This document shows, piece by piece, positions 52,864 through 63,358 of a DNA stretch of 64,000 nucleotides (its first letter is position 1; each line of letters begins with the position of its first letter). This DNA is from Fragilaria crotonensis. Taxonomy: Eukaryota > Bacillariophyta > Fragilariophyceae > Fragilariales > Fragilariaceae. The notes below the pieces were generated by a model. It searched no databases, was not told the DNA's origin, and saw only the letters and a list, made by a program, of their open reading frames with translations. Location of the stretch: contig JAKSYS010000111.1 of assembly GCA_022925895.1 (NCBI GenBank), positions 54,334 to 118,333 on the forward strand, in the 5' to 3' direction. Made by a program: the position numbers and the translations under genes.

Positions 52864-53915
52864 ATCTATCCGATGACTGGCTCCTGGAACACCAACCACA
52901 AGACCGGGCTAATTTCCAACTGGCCATGTATGCTACGCACCTGGCAACCGGCTCCACATTGCATTTCCGAGCGATTAAAGCATCCACCATCGCAGCATAC
53001 CTGCATGACGTAGCAACCTTCCTCGGACGCTTTCGCTCAATCGACCCGCGGTTTATATCAGCGACTGACACAAAATTAGCACCAGTCATCGCCAAAGTCC
53101 TGGAAGAACAACGTAGGTGGGAATCTGTACCTAATCGCCGCGAACCGTTTACATTGGAACTGCATCAAGAAATCGCAACCCTGCCAGCAATTGCCCTCGA
53201 TAGTTGTTGCCTCGAGGCAGCAATGTCCAATTGGACCCTGTGTAACTTATACGCCGGATGTCGCGGAATCGAATGGGCCCAAACAAGCAGCAGCCAACGG
53301 TACTTATCGACTTTCTTACGTAACCGATTCCATCACGCGTACGCCTTCACACTTGACGACGTGCAATGTTTTACCGCTTCTTCCTCGCCTGTGACAATAC
53401 CGGAAGCTATTGCCAACCCATCATTAGTCGGAAGAATTAAACTCAGATTCGAAGAGCAAAAGAATGGGGAGAACGGCGAGTGGAAGTTGTTTACTCGAAA
53501 CCCAACTCACCCCCATTTGTGTTTCATCGAACACTTTATTGCAATACTCAACCGCCATAAGCTTCTCACGAACTCTTCACCCGTGCACCCCCTAAGCGTA
53601 TACCGTGCGCCCGACGGTGTGGCTTACAATATCACAACGATGGACATCGAAAATGTTATCCGGCGGGCAGCCGCAACCCTGTATAACCTGGATCCTATCA
53701 AGCACCGCGCCCAGCTCGCATTATGGTCAAGTCATTCACTAAGAGTTGGAGCATGCACAACTCTTTATTCGCAAGGCTTTAGCGAAATGGAAATCAAATA
53801 CCTCCTCCGCTGGAAGTCTAACGCATTCATGACTTACCTCCGGAATCTCGCTGTTACTTCTCGACGCCATAATGTTGCGATGAATGAAACGAGTACAATC
53901 CCTAACTTTGTCTAG
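52674..53915 (+). CDS. ORF3, tyrosine recombinase
   Basis: The frame is open from 52674. It has no ATG until 52926, so the protein probably arises by a -1 frameshift from ORF2 or by use of a non-ATG or internal start. A core-binding helical region precedes the catalytic domain. Catalytic signatures are the first Arg in AGCRGIEWA (about 53260), HSLRVGA giving His-x-x-Arg at residues 354-357 of the frame, and the nucleophile Tyr in FMTYLRN (codon 53835-53837, residue 388) preceded by LLRWKSNA. It would integrate the circular DNA copy by strand exchange with a covalent phosphotyrosine intermediate. Confidence 0.88.
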   Translation: MQTDFSRGAEAQVLSLFPPKCRALILPGVQAVHRTLAGKPASTKVARTIRNRRLHYFLFCHHLNLSDDWLLEHQPQDRANFQLAMYATHLATGSTLHFRAIKASTIAAYLHDVATFLGRFRSIDPRFISATDTKLAPVIAKVLEEQRRWESVPNRREPFTLELHQEIATLPAIALDSCCLEAAMSNWTLCNLYAGCRGIEWAQTSSSQRYLSTFLRNRFHHAYAFTLDDVQCFTASSSPVTIPEAIANPSLVGRIKLRFEEQKNGENGEWKLFTRNPTHPHLCFIEHFIAILNRHKLLTNSSPVHPLSVYRAPDGVAYNITTMDIENVIRRAAATLYNLDPIKHRAQLALWSSHSLRVGACTTLYSQGFSEMEIKYLLRWKSNAFMTYLRNLAVTSRRHNVAMNETSTIPNFV

Positions 53916-54465
53916 TTGTATGTGTTCCAAAACCAAAATCACTCGTATGGGAAGTACCGGTACAATACTAGGAAACGATGCAACTAGTAACGCCTTGATG
54001 ACTTACCCCCGCAACTTACTAGCGGTTACGTCGCGAAGCCAGCAACAACACTCTCTATGACACGCTTATAGTGAAATCTCTAATTTTGTGTGTGACCGAT
54101 TCGCAGTATTCTGTACCGAACATGAATCCAGCACTGACAGTACCCATGCTACAGTATGGGAGTATCTCGCACATCCAACAAAATTCATTTCAACTAGAAG
54201 AATTTGACCGTTAAGTCGCAGTTTTCGTTCTACGGTACTTTGTACTGTAGCACCTTCGATCCATGGACAGTTCAAGTACATGTACCTGTTAGCTATACGC
54301 TGAACCAACACAGAACAAGGCACCCTTACTCTGCCTCTTTGTCCTGCTCGACCCACTTACAACAACCCAATTAAAAAGGTTTTTTTTTCCGGCTGTCTGC
54401 CGCCGCACGATATGGCTCCCAACCATGCTATCTTACAGATATGCATCGTCAGCAGACGACATGGG
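53916..54465. other. Retroelement 3' spacer
   Basis: Between the recombinase stop and repeat B1. It includes a partial second copy of the recombinase 3' end. Bases 53998-54075 (ATGACTTACC...CGCAACTTACTAGCGGTTAC, then ATCTCTAATTTTGTG) parallel 53829-53913, suggesting an old tail duplication. T-rich at 54380-54389. Confidence 0.5.
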
Positions 54466-54706
54466 CAGGCCTGTGCTAAGTGAACCATCCAGGAGCTTGT
54501 AGACTCCTAGAATTCTAACGTCATAACCACTGCGTTTTAGCCCACTATGCCACTGTAGAGACCTACTAGCACTAGCGCACTCGTCACCGTGGCATTTTCG
54601 GTATTACACGTAGTAGCCATCGACGTAGAATCATTCACTAGCACTTTACCATATCGAGTGCCTGTAGCAGTACAGCTGAGGCGACTTCTGGGAATCCTGT
54701 GGATTC
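54466..54706 (+). repeat. Split direct repeat B1, 241 bp
   Basis: Starts CAGGCCTGTGCTAAGTGAAC and ends ATCCTGTGGATTC. Repeated without visible change as B2 at 54971-55211. Confidence 0.93.
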
Positions 54707-54945
54707 TTACAGATAAGACTATAAGCAAATGCGACAGTATACGATATAACTACTGTCACTGACCTTACCGTCTGGTCGCTACGGAGTGTCTAACTGACGG
54801 CTCTAGGACAAGTCGTAACCATACCGTACACGTATGGTCGACGGAAAATACATGTTCTCGGATGTAGAAATTGCTCACTTGCTTTGCAACTGATCGATTT
54901 GAATGGATGTGGTGATGACACATCTGCCTGTTCATTCTTTCGCTA
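54707..54945 (+). repeat. Split direct repeat A2, 239 bp
   Basis: Follows B1 with no intervening base and corresponds to A1. It contains the 19 bp missing from A1, which complete an ACCATACCGTACACGTATGGT palindrome. Confidence 0.93.
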
Positions 54946-54970
54946 ACCCACCCGCCATCCCCAGCAACTC

Positions 54971-55211
54971 CAGGCCTGTGCTAAGTGAACCATCCAGGAG
55001 CTTGTAGACTCCTAGAATTCTAACGTCATAACCACTGCGTTTTAGCCCACTATGCCACTGTAGAGACCTACTAGCACTAGCGCACTCGTCACCGTGGCAT
55101 TTTCGGTATTACACGTAGTAGCCATCGACGTAGAATCATTCACTAGCACTTTACCATATCGAGTGCCTGTAGCAGTACAGCTGAGGCGACTTCTGGGAAT
55201 CCTGTGGATTC
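54971..55211 (+). repeat. Split direct repeat B2, 241 bp
   Basis: Second copy of B1, separated from A2 by a 25-bp C-rich spacer (54946-54970). It forms the right end of the element. Confidence 0.93.
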
Positions 55212-57689
55212 GGAACGAAGGATCTACGGTACTCTGAAATACCGGTACTGTACAAAGTAGGCTAGTGACAGTATTTCGTTCGCTACGCGATACGCGAGTT
55301 CTGGCTACAAGGTACTGTCTGATTGAATTCGTGTAGCTAAGCGGGGGTATGGGGTATGCGAGTACTGGCCGACAGGTGACTTAAGGTTACTAGTAGGACC
55401 TAGAAGTCTACCATGGGACTTGACGGGAGAGGAAGCAAACCTGACGGCTTGTCAGCTTTGGGCAAAGATATCTTAAGTAGACCATAATGTTGATGATGGT
55501 ACAGAGATATAGAGAAATGTAGATGCTAGGAAGTGAAGGCCATTGCTGTTTTTGGATGTAAATAATAATGAGTTAAAACTGAGTTGAAAAGTGAATATAT
55601 ATGATTGAATCAGTGACTTTTCATTTTAATCTCCCTCTGGAATCAGAAAGTAACCACAAAAACATAAGGGATAAGGAGATTGCAAACCACCAATGACCAG
55701 AAAACACAATAGACATGACTCATTGGTGACCACAACACAATCAAAATGATGCATCTCATACATCATTCAAATTCTTCAACCACTGGAGAATACCTTCAAT
55801 AAATGAGAGAATTTATCACGCACACGAACAAGCTCAAATACAACCTGTGCTGTTGAGTTATCAATTCAAGCAATCATATGAAATTGAAAATTGACATTTG
55901 CACAATGCCATACGGTTTCCATGATGATGCATGAGATGCTGTCTGCCTGTCATTATCATCGCCAAGGTCAAGAAAAATTCCTTTCCTACCAGCATTTGAC
56001 GTTAAACCTGTGATCTTGCACTCAGCTTCCACACTCTCTTATTTGCTGCTTTCAAAAGATTGATCATATGCTAACTGTGTGTTGGGCTCCCTTCTTTTCT
56101 TGTAAGCAACACTCCACTTCTCTCAATGAGGCATCCAAGAAGAAACTGCCTTCTTGTCAAAGGATGTTGCTGAGTTTTGATGTATGGAGATGGAAATTCC
56201 GCACTCTATGTCTTCAAGCTGACATACCTACTATGCACATTCAATGGGATCACTGCTGTCAATTCCACTACAGTCAACACATGGTCCCAATCATATAAAT
56301 TGCCTGGCTGGCTGATGCCCTTGACAGAATGACATGAATGCTGCAAGTATGCAATTGTGTTGCTTGAGTGTTTGAGGATCAACTGGTATCTGCTGGAAAG
56401 GACACTTGAAAAAATATGCTCTGCTTGCATTCTTGCAGAATGACAGAATGTAGTAACACTTGTGATACCTTCCAAGTGCAAAGACATACTCTTCTTAGAG
56501 GTTGTAAAGTTGTAAGTCCAACTAAATAAGATCAACATTTTCTACAATGTGTGGTTGCAAGGAAAAATTGGCAGTATCCTCCTTCATTTCTGGTATATTT
56601 CTTTAAAAAACCACACTGAACGTGTTATTTGCAGCTTCTTTTTTGGAGGGTACGCAAAGGATCTTGGATACCAGAGGTCGTGGAAACCTTCGAAATCCCA
56701 AAAGCGAAGTACAACGTCGGTTGCAAATCGCAGAACCGCAGAACTCAGGTAATTTACGGGTACTACTACCGGTGAAATCCCCCGCGCACCACCGTGTCCC
56801 GTTTTCGAGTTCGTCTCAACGACGAAACGAAAATTCTACTACCAGGTACTGTAGTACTTGCAACGAAGAAAGACAAAGGAAGAGACAAGAAGAAGGTGGT
56901 GCGAGAAATGGAGAAGAAGGGAGAAGAGAACACAATCGAAGAATTTGCGTAAACAGAAGGAAGAAAAAAACGCGAGTGACGAATCTACAGAGGTTATCTA
57001 AGAAAATAACAAGGTGTTTGAGATGTTGAAATTCCTTCAGGTGTTGCAGTTAAAGTTGACTGTGAGAAAGAAATTCCTAATTGTGTCATACAGCATACCA
57101 GATTTTGTATTCGTTGGTAGAATTTGTCTTTTTGTAATTACGTATTACGATACAAACTACTAGTGCTAGAGTAGTAGGTGTTATAGTAACTTTGAAAAGA
57201 AATAGCACTGGATAGTAAAAAACGACATTCAAATAATAGTAAGTCATTTTTCATTTTTGTTAAGTGGCACAAAAAAGGTGTTATATAATAATTTCCCCTT
57301 TATTTCATGTGTACTCCATGCGCCTAGAGTGCGCTGAGGAGGAGAAGAAATCTGTTTTCGCTGGATCTCCCTGACCAGCAAATGACGGTTTCAAATTTCG
57401 CATGTGCCTGACTTCACTTGCGAAGTGGACCAAACAACCGAATTGAATATATGAGTGTTGCAGTTTGCAGTACTAGTACTTGTACTTGAGTACTCCGTAT
57501 TGGAGTTTGGAGTTTTCCAGTACATGCGACTCGACATGAGAAAAGAGCACGAACGTTGATTCGAAATTTTGCCCTGCCAGCGTCTCCTGCTATGAGGCTC
57601 ACCGTGTATAATACGTGTATTCGTAATAGAAACAAATGAGCTTTTCAGTCTGTAGTATGTACGTATGTACCAGCTGCAGCCATACATTG
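55212..57689. other. AT-rich intergenic sequence with coding-like remnants
   Basis: No intact gene. The stretch 55500-56540 resembles the eroded sequence near 7.4-8.7 kb in texture. Bases 56640-57029 are open for 135 codons, with basic Arg/Lys/Glu-rich content and a CSTCNEE motif; a donor-like CAG|GTAATT at 56748 hints at an exon. None can be named. GTAC motifs cluster at 57470-57525. Confidence 0.4.
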
Positions 57690-57833
57690 AGAATGCAAGG
57701 AAATGACGTCAAGACGTACCAATCAGCATGCTCTCCAAATGTTACTGTCTTACTGGAGTACGGTATCACCGTAGTTAGCACGTGAAAGGGTCAGTATTGT
57801 GACGTCATGCTTGACGTCATTTCCTTGCATTCT
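57690..57833. repeat. 144-bp inverted-repeat unit with CRE-type sites
   Basis: A 24-bp sequence beginning AGAATGCAAGGAAATGACGT (57690-57713) is repeated in perfect inverted orientation at 57810-57833. TGACGTCA-type cores occur in both arms, plus an extra TGACGTCA at 57800-57807. It could be a small MITE or a bidirectional regulatory block. The gene at 58152 starts about 320 bp downstream. Confidence 0.75.
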
Positions 57834-58151
57834 AATCGAAACCCGTGCAGCGGGATGTCTGAAATCCGAGCGATGTTTTCGGACGCTCACTCACAACTGA
57901 TGTCCCACGAAGTGCACCGTCTTGTAAACAAACATGATATTAGGACATAACTAGAAAGACAAAAATCTATGTGGGATTGGGTGTTCGGTGCAGCTCAACG
58001 GTCACACTATTAGTGCACTCTCACAATTTTGATCAAGTAACATCAACGCTATCGAACACACTACTCAACTTATTCTATTGACAATCATAGGTCAAACTTA
58101 GCGCATCAACCTTGCGCTTGTAAAGAAGACGATAGCCTAGACGATTCATCA
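57834..58151. promoter_or_regulatory. Upstream region of the secreted two-domain gene
   Basis: About 320 bp with no ORF of note. Presumed promoter and 5' UTR. No motif assigned beyond the adjacent inverted repeat. Confidence 0.35.
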
Positions 58152-61100
58152 ATGGCAAGCATACGGTTGACAAGATGGAATGGGGCATGCCACCAATTGG
58201 TACTATTACTTGGTTGGTTTTGTTGTCTTGGAGACAGCCAGCGCGTCAGCCCTTGCCCAGGAGCTCCTGGTTACGATGGATACCTGGCAGTTAAAGACAT
58301 CACGCTTGATATTGGAGACGAGATAGAGCGGATTAAAAAAGGAGGAGCTCCTCTACCTCGCTACAATTATGTAATCTGCCCGCAGGCAAAGTTGTTATTC
58401 AATAACAGTGACTTTCCAATTGCGCCTGCATTCGATGAAACGTACTTCAGTTGCGGCGAAGGTGATTCAGGCACTCGCTGTGAAATCCATGGTGGAGATA
58501 CACAGTTCATTATCAGCGAGAAGAATCTCGTCTCAAAATCCGGAATACCGAAGAAAATGACTGTATCATTCAAGGGAATTGCTTTCGCGGGCTTTTCGAA
58601 GTCGGCAATCGCCGTCACTGGGGCAGAGGAAGTCATAAGCGTTTCTGTGCATGACTGTCAATTTGCGGTGCGTTGCTTTGATGCAAGGAACTATCCATGG
58701 GAGCCAGTAGTCTCACGTTATCTTTTCGCAACAGGATTTTCAAAGTACCATGGTGATAAGTATGGCAAACCCTGAAGTCAGAATGACGGTCCTTCGATTG
58801 AAATGACCGATGTTGTGATGGAGGTAGGTGTCCCCGTACATGTTTGTCAGTTGATGATGATGGCAGTGCTATTCCGCTCACGTACGCCCTTTGGTAGAGA
58901 GGAACAGCAGGTGTAGGCATTTCCAACGACGGTGGATTTCTCAGAATTATTAATCTGAAAATGATTGATTTAGAGATGGTTTCGGGGATCGCGGGTGCGA
59001 ATGGGGCGATAACATCTCTATCACATCTGTCGGTCACTAAATGCACGTTTCGGGTACGTCGGTGAACTTGCGTCCACCCTCAGTCTACATAGGCAGCACA
59101 CTCACTTCTTCAACAGATGGTAACGTCTATGTACTCGAAGGCTCTCGCGGTAGTCAAAAAGTCGGAAATTGTAAAGAATACGATCATGCAGGTGCGTATG
59201 CCATACACGCGGACGAAGTGGTATTCCCTTTATGCCATTCCTTACATCCGGTCTTTCTAGACAGCGTTTTTCTTCTCCGGGCCAGCAACTCCGGATGACG
59301 AGAAGAGTAGTGCCGTAATCAACGTCACCATTGCCGACAACGACCTCGAATCCCCGAGTGGATGGACCGGTGTTTTCGCTGGAAAGGGTGTCGACGTCGA
59401 TGTTACCGATTGTGTTTTTGCCAACAACAGGAACATGGAAACCGGAGTGACTGCCAGCGAAACCAGCTCGATCACTCTTCGTGAGACTCTCTTCACTATG
59501 AACATTGCCTCTGCAACAAAACCCTCGAAGTTCAGCGCACTTGGACTCGCTGCTGGCGATGCTAGCCTTGTGATTGACAGGACGTTGTTCATCGACAACT
59601 CGAACTACGATGCTCTACTATTTGCTATTTCCCGGAGCTCCATTGCGCTGGACACAAGTTGCTTTCTTGGAGGCTCTTCAGGACAGGTTGTCTTCATAAG
59701 TCATGATTCTGACTTTTCTGGTTCGAAGGTGAAAACTAACTTTCTCCTTGGCCACCGCGCCAGTATTTGTAGCAGTCAGCTCTTCAAGGAAGATGAGGGC
59801 TCGATGTGTTTCGACGGCGGAAGTTGTTCTGGGTCTTGCCTAGAGATTGCAGCCTCTCCAAGCTGCTTGGTCGACGACACGACCGTACCACAATCAATTC
59901 CCTCATTGTCAAGACAAGCGTCTGTACCGCCTGTTGCGCCTACAACTGGCACCCTTGCACCAGCTGCGCCTACCACTGGCACCCTTGCACCAGCTGCGCC
60001 TGTGATTTTCACCCTTCCACCTGCGCCTACCACTGGCACCCTTTCACCAGCTGCACCTACCACTGGCACCCTTTCACCAGCTGCACCTACCACTGGCACC
60101 CTTTCGCCGGCTGCGCCTACTACGGGCACTCTTGCACCAGCTGCGCCTACCACTGGCACCCTTGCACCAGCTGCGCCAGTCATTTTCACCCTGCCACCTG
60201 TGCCTACCACTGGCACCCTTGCACCAGCTGCGCCTACCACGGGCACCCTTGCACCAGCTGCGCCTACCACGGGCACCCTTGCACCAGCTGCGCCTACCAC
60301 TGGCACCCTTTCACCAGCTGCGCCTACCACTGGCACCCTTTCACCAGCTGCGCCTACCACTGGCACCCTTGCACCAGCTGCGCCTACCACAGTTGAACCA
60401 GGGTCTGTACCTCCTATTGGTGGGGTCCCGAGCAGTGTGCCAAGCAACGTTCCAAGCGATGTACCAAGCGTCGTGCCAAACATATCGAATCCGCCAGTTT
60501 CATCGGCACCTGTTGTGGGTGCTCCAAGCAGCATTCCGAGTGATCTTCCAAGCTACGGTTCCAACGTACCCAACGCACCAACACAAGCTCCAACAGCAAC
60601 ACGGGTCAGTCCTTGTCCAAGCGCGCCATCTACTTCTGGATACCTTACAATTGCTGACATTTCTCTAGATATTCAAGACCAAGCAACTCGGATCAATGAT
60701 GGAGCTGACCCAGTTCCCCCCTACAGATACGTGCTATGCCCAGATACTACGCTGACATTTAACGACGGTGACGCAGCAATTGCTCCAGCGTTCGACGACT
60801 CCTATTTTAGTTGTGGATCAGATGGTTTAGGCATAGGATGTCAGATCACTGGCGGGACCACTCAATTCATAATCAGCGAAGATAATTTGGTTTCCGGGTC
60901 TCTGGCATCAAACATGACTGTCGTATTCCAAGGAATCGGCTTTGGGGGGTTTTCTGAGATGGCGTTCCAAATTACTGGCACAGGCGATGTCGTGTCTGTT
61001 GAGTTTGAAGACTGTTCATTTGTCGTGAGTTTACTTCTTCAACATCATTTTGTACAAACTATCAGTCGGCTGATACCTCTGTTTCTCTATCTCAGGATTT

Positions 61101-63169
61101 TCAAAGCACGTCGTCCATCATCGATATTTCGAATCCCGCCGAAAGCGTTGCTACGTTTGCTGATGGTCCCGCGGTCAAAATGACTAACATAATTGTCAAG
61201 GTACGATATGTTTGTTTTGGGAAACTTGGTCACCATGTACGGCAGAAACAGCTAACGACGCCTATTTTAGGGAGGGAAAACCCCGATCGGCATATCAAAC
61301 GACGCTGGATTCCTTGTTATCGACGAGCTCGATGTAAGCGGCGTTGAAATAGATTCTGGAATAGTCAGTTCCAATGGGGCATTTTCCAGTCTTAGCAACT
61401 TCACTGTCACAGATAGTGCGCTTCAGGTACGTGTGTGTGTGTGGGTGTACCCTGCTGGAATCTAGCAATACCGCGTCCATCACTCACTTTCGCTGCAGAT
61501 CCTTGCTGGTACTTACTTGCAGGCCATTCTTTACGCTGAAGATGGCGAAGTCTCTGGAAACAAGGACCTCAAGGTAGGTTAGCAGCGCACGAAAATGATT
61601 TATATTGTTCGTTTCCTCACCGTCTGATTTTCACAGAATGTCTTCCTTTACAAAGGACTTGACACGTCGTCAACTGGCTATGTCAATAGCTACATCATAA
61701 ATGTAGCAGTTACAAACAATCAACTCCCTCCCGCCGGATGGAACGGTGTGGTGGCGGCGTCGGGCGTCGGTGTCGACATCAAGGATTGCGAATTTTCGAA
61801 CAATAAAAACCTGCAGACTGGTGTCACATCGTCGGAAACCAGCTCCGTTACTCTTGAGCGAGTTGTCTTCAAAGACAACATCGGCACTGCAGAACCGAAT
61901 GTCAGCGCGCTTGCATTCGCATCAAGTGACGCAGTCCTTGCAATAAAAGAAACATTGTTCGAACTCAACTCGGAATACACCGCTCATGTCTTCGCTATTT
62001 TTCGAAGCTCCATTTCAATGGAAAGGAGTTGTATTTCTGGAGGATCTTCGGATGCCGCATTATTTGCCAGCCAGGACTCTGCATTCGACGGCATTGTTGA
62101 AGATACGAACTTTATTGCTGACCTCGTTACCAACGTCTGCAACGTTACAGGAAGCAACCGTCTTTTCTATGAAGATCAGGGTGGCAAGTGCTACCAAGGG
62201 TCGCCTGACTGTTCTGGGACATGTCGCGGAGTTGCCTCATCTCCACTCTGCGTTCTGACTAACGAGACTTTTGCACCGTCTGAAGTACCTTCCTCAGCAC
62301 CGGCCACTAACGCTCCAGTTGTGATTGATACGCCCACAAAATCACCTATTGGCCCCGAAGCGCCCGTGTTCGAATCGTCAATACCGTCGTCGATACCATC
62401 GCTGGAACCATCAAATGGTTCCCCAGTGACGCTCGGACCGATGTCCCCATCACTGTCACCAGCGTCACCAGTGTCACCAGTGTCCCCATCACTGTCACCA
62501 GTGTCACCAGTGTCCCCATCGCTGTCACCAGTGTCACCATCACGATCGCCAGTGTCACCATCACGATCGCCAGAGACACCGTCACGATCGCCAGGGGCAC
62601 CGACACGGCCGCCAAACACACCATCACCAGAGTCACCGTCGCCAGAGTCACCGTCGCCAGAGTCACCGTCAAAAGAGTCGCTATCGCCAGAGCCATCACA
62701 AAATGAGTCCGAACCGACCTGTTCGCCAGAAATGCCAGTCGCTTCACCTTCATACGAAGGAGACGAGGAAGGCGGCATGAAGGGTGGCAAGAAGGGAGGC
62801 AAGAAGGGAGGCAAGAAGGGAGGCAAGAAGGGTGGGAAGAAGGGTGGCAAGAAGAGTGGCAAAAAGGGAGAAGAAGGAAAGGGTGGAAAGGGTGGAAAGG
62901 GAAAGGGAGCATATGGTGAAAACCAAGACGACGATGGAAAGGGATATGGTGGCAAGGGCAAGGGAGCTTATAAAGGAAATGACAACGACGATTATCTGTT
63001 GAATGAAAATGATGAAACCCACACCAAGAGCGGCACAATAAAGTTCAACCATCTTCGAACGGGGGGAGACGAGGGCAAGGTGAAAGAGCATTTGTCAAGC
63101 TTGGTGGGCTTTCGTCCTGTGCACCGGCGGATACTGACGAATGTGATGCAACTAGCGCAAGACTTCTAG
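58152..63169 (+). CDS. Secreted two-domain (beta-helix-like) wall/adhesion-type protein, nine exons
   Basis: Exons: 58152-58667, 58735-58823, 58898-59053, 59117-59191, 59261-61024, 61096-61200, 61271-61426, 61499-61573, 61637-63169, all GT-AG. Residues 1-30 are a signal peptide. Two homologous halves each begin RVSPCP and carry FIISE(K/D)NLVS, NDGGFL/NDAGFL and TGVT(A/S)SETSS blocks in short strand-rich turns, resembling parallel beta-helix surface proteins. Exons 3 and 7 are both 156 nt and exons 4 and 8 both 75 nt. Exon 2 is 89 nt where a multiple of three is required, so one base is missing near 58780. The linkers are a (PTTGTLAPAA)n array and a Ser/Pro-rich region (SPVSPS). The C-terminus has about seven GKK(G/S)G blocks, then acidic Gly/Lys sequence. 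A cell-wall, adhesion or silica-associated role is inferred from composition. Corrected length is about 1,489 residues. Confidence 0.78.
59934..60392 (+). repeat. 30-bp coding minisatellite (PTTGTLAPAA)n
   Basis: About 15 units of a 30-bp repeat like CCTACCACTGGCACCCTTGC. Thirteen encode PTTGTL and two encode the variant PVIFTLPP. The block of two PTTGTLAPAA units followed by the variant occurs twice, showing higher-order duplication. Thr/Pro density suggests heavy O-glycosylation. The other frames of this region stay open only because of the repeat. Confidence 0.93.
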
Positions 63170-63358
63170 GGGAATTAGATACGTATAGCTTTCAAATTGA
63201 TTTCTATGCACCATAACAATAACTACTAAAAGGGCTAAGAAAATGGATTCATTCACAACCCATTGCGATCCAGAACCGTAAGCTCAGAGCAATGAACACT
63301 TAGTCGCGAATTCGTCGGCCCGGATACTCATGTGTCTCCATGTTCGGTTTCTGATTCG
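63170..63358. other. Convergent 3' spacer
   Basis: 189 bp between the stop of the secreted protein and the stop of the WW-type gene on the other strand. Nothing else seen. Confidence 0.4.

Larger units (their letters stand above)
45867..55211 (+). mobile_element. Tyrosine-recombinase retrotransposon (DIRS order, Ngaro/PAT-like), 9.3 kb
   Basis: The order is A1 (45867-46086) - three ORFs - B1 (54466-54706) - A2 (54707-54945) - B2 (54971-55211). These split direct repeats define PAT/Ngaro-type elements, which integrate through a circular intermediate using a tyrosine recombinase rather than a DDE integrase. B1 and A2 abut exactly. B1 and B2 are both 241 bp. A1 differs from A2 essentially by a single 19-bp gap. 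The ORFs are Gag-like, RT-RNase H, and recombinase. As expected for this order, no integrase or protease is seen and no target duplication is evident. Near-identity of the repeats indicates recent insertion. Confidence 0.92.

Noticed and set aside
59776-60668. Long open frames on both strands (196, 252 and 178 codons) over the Thr/Pro repeat
   Set aside because: They are produced by a 30-bp repeat without stops and only mirror the real PTTGTLAPAA frame.
62191-63091. Minus-strand and alternative frames over the Ser/Pro and GKKG region
   Set aside because: Low-complexity shadows of the confirmed plus-strand exon.
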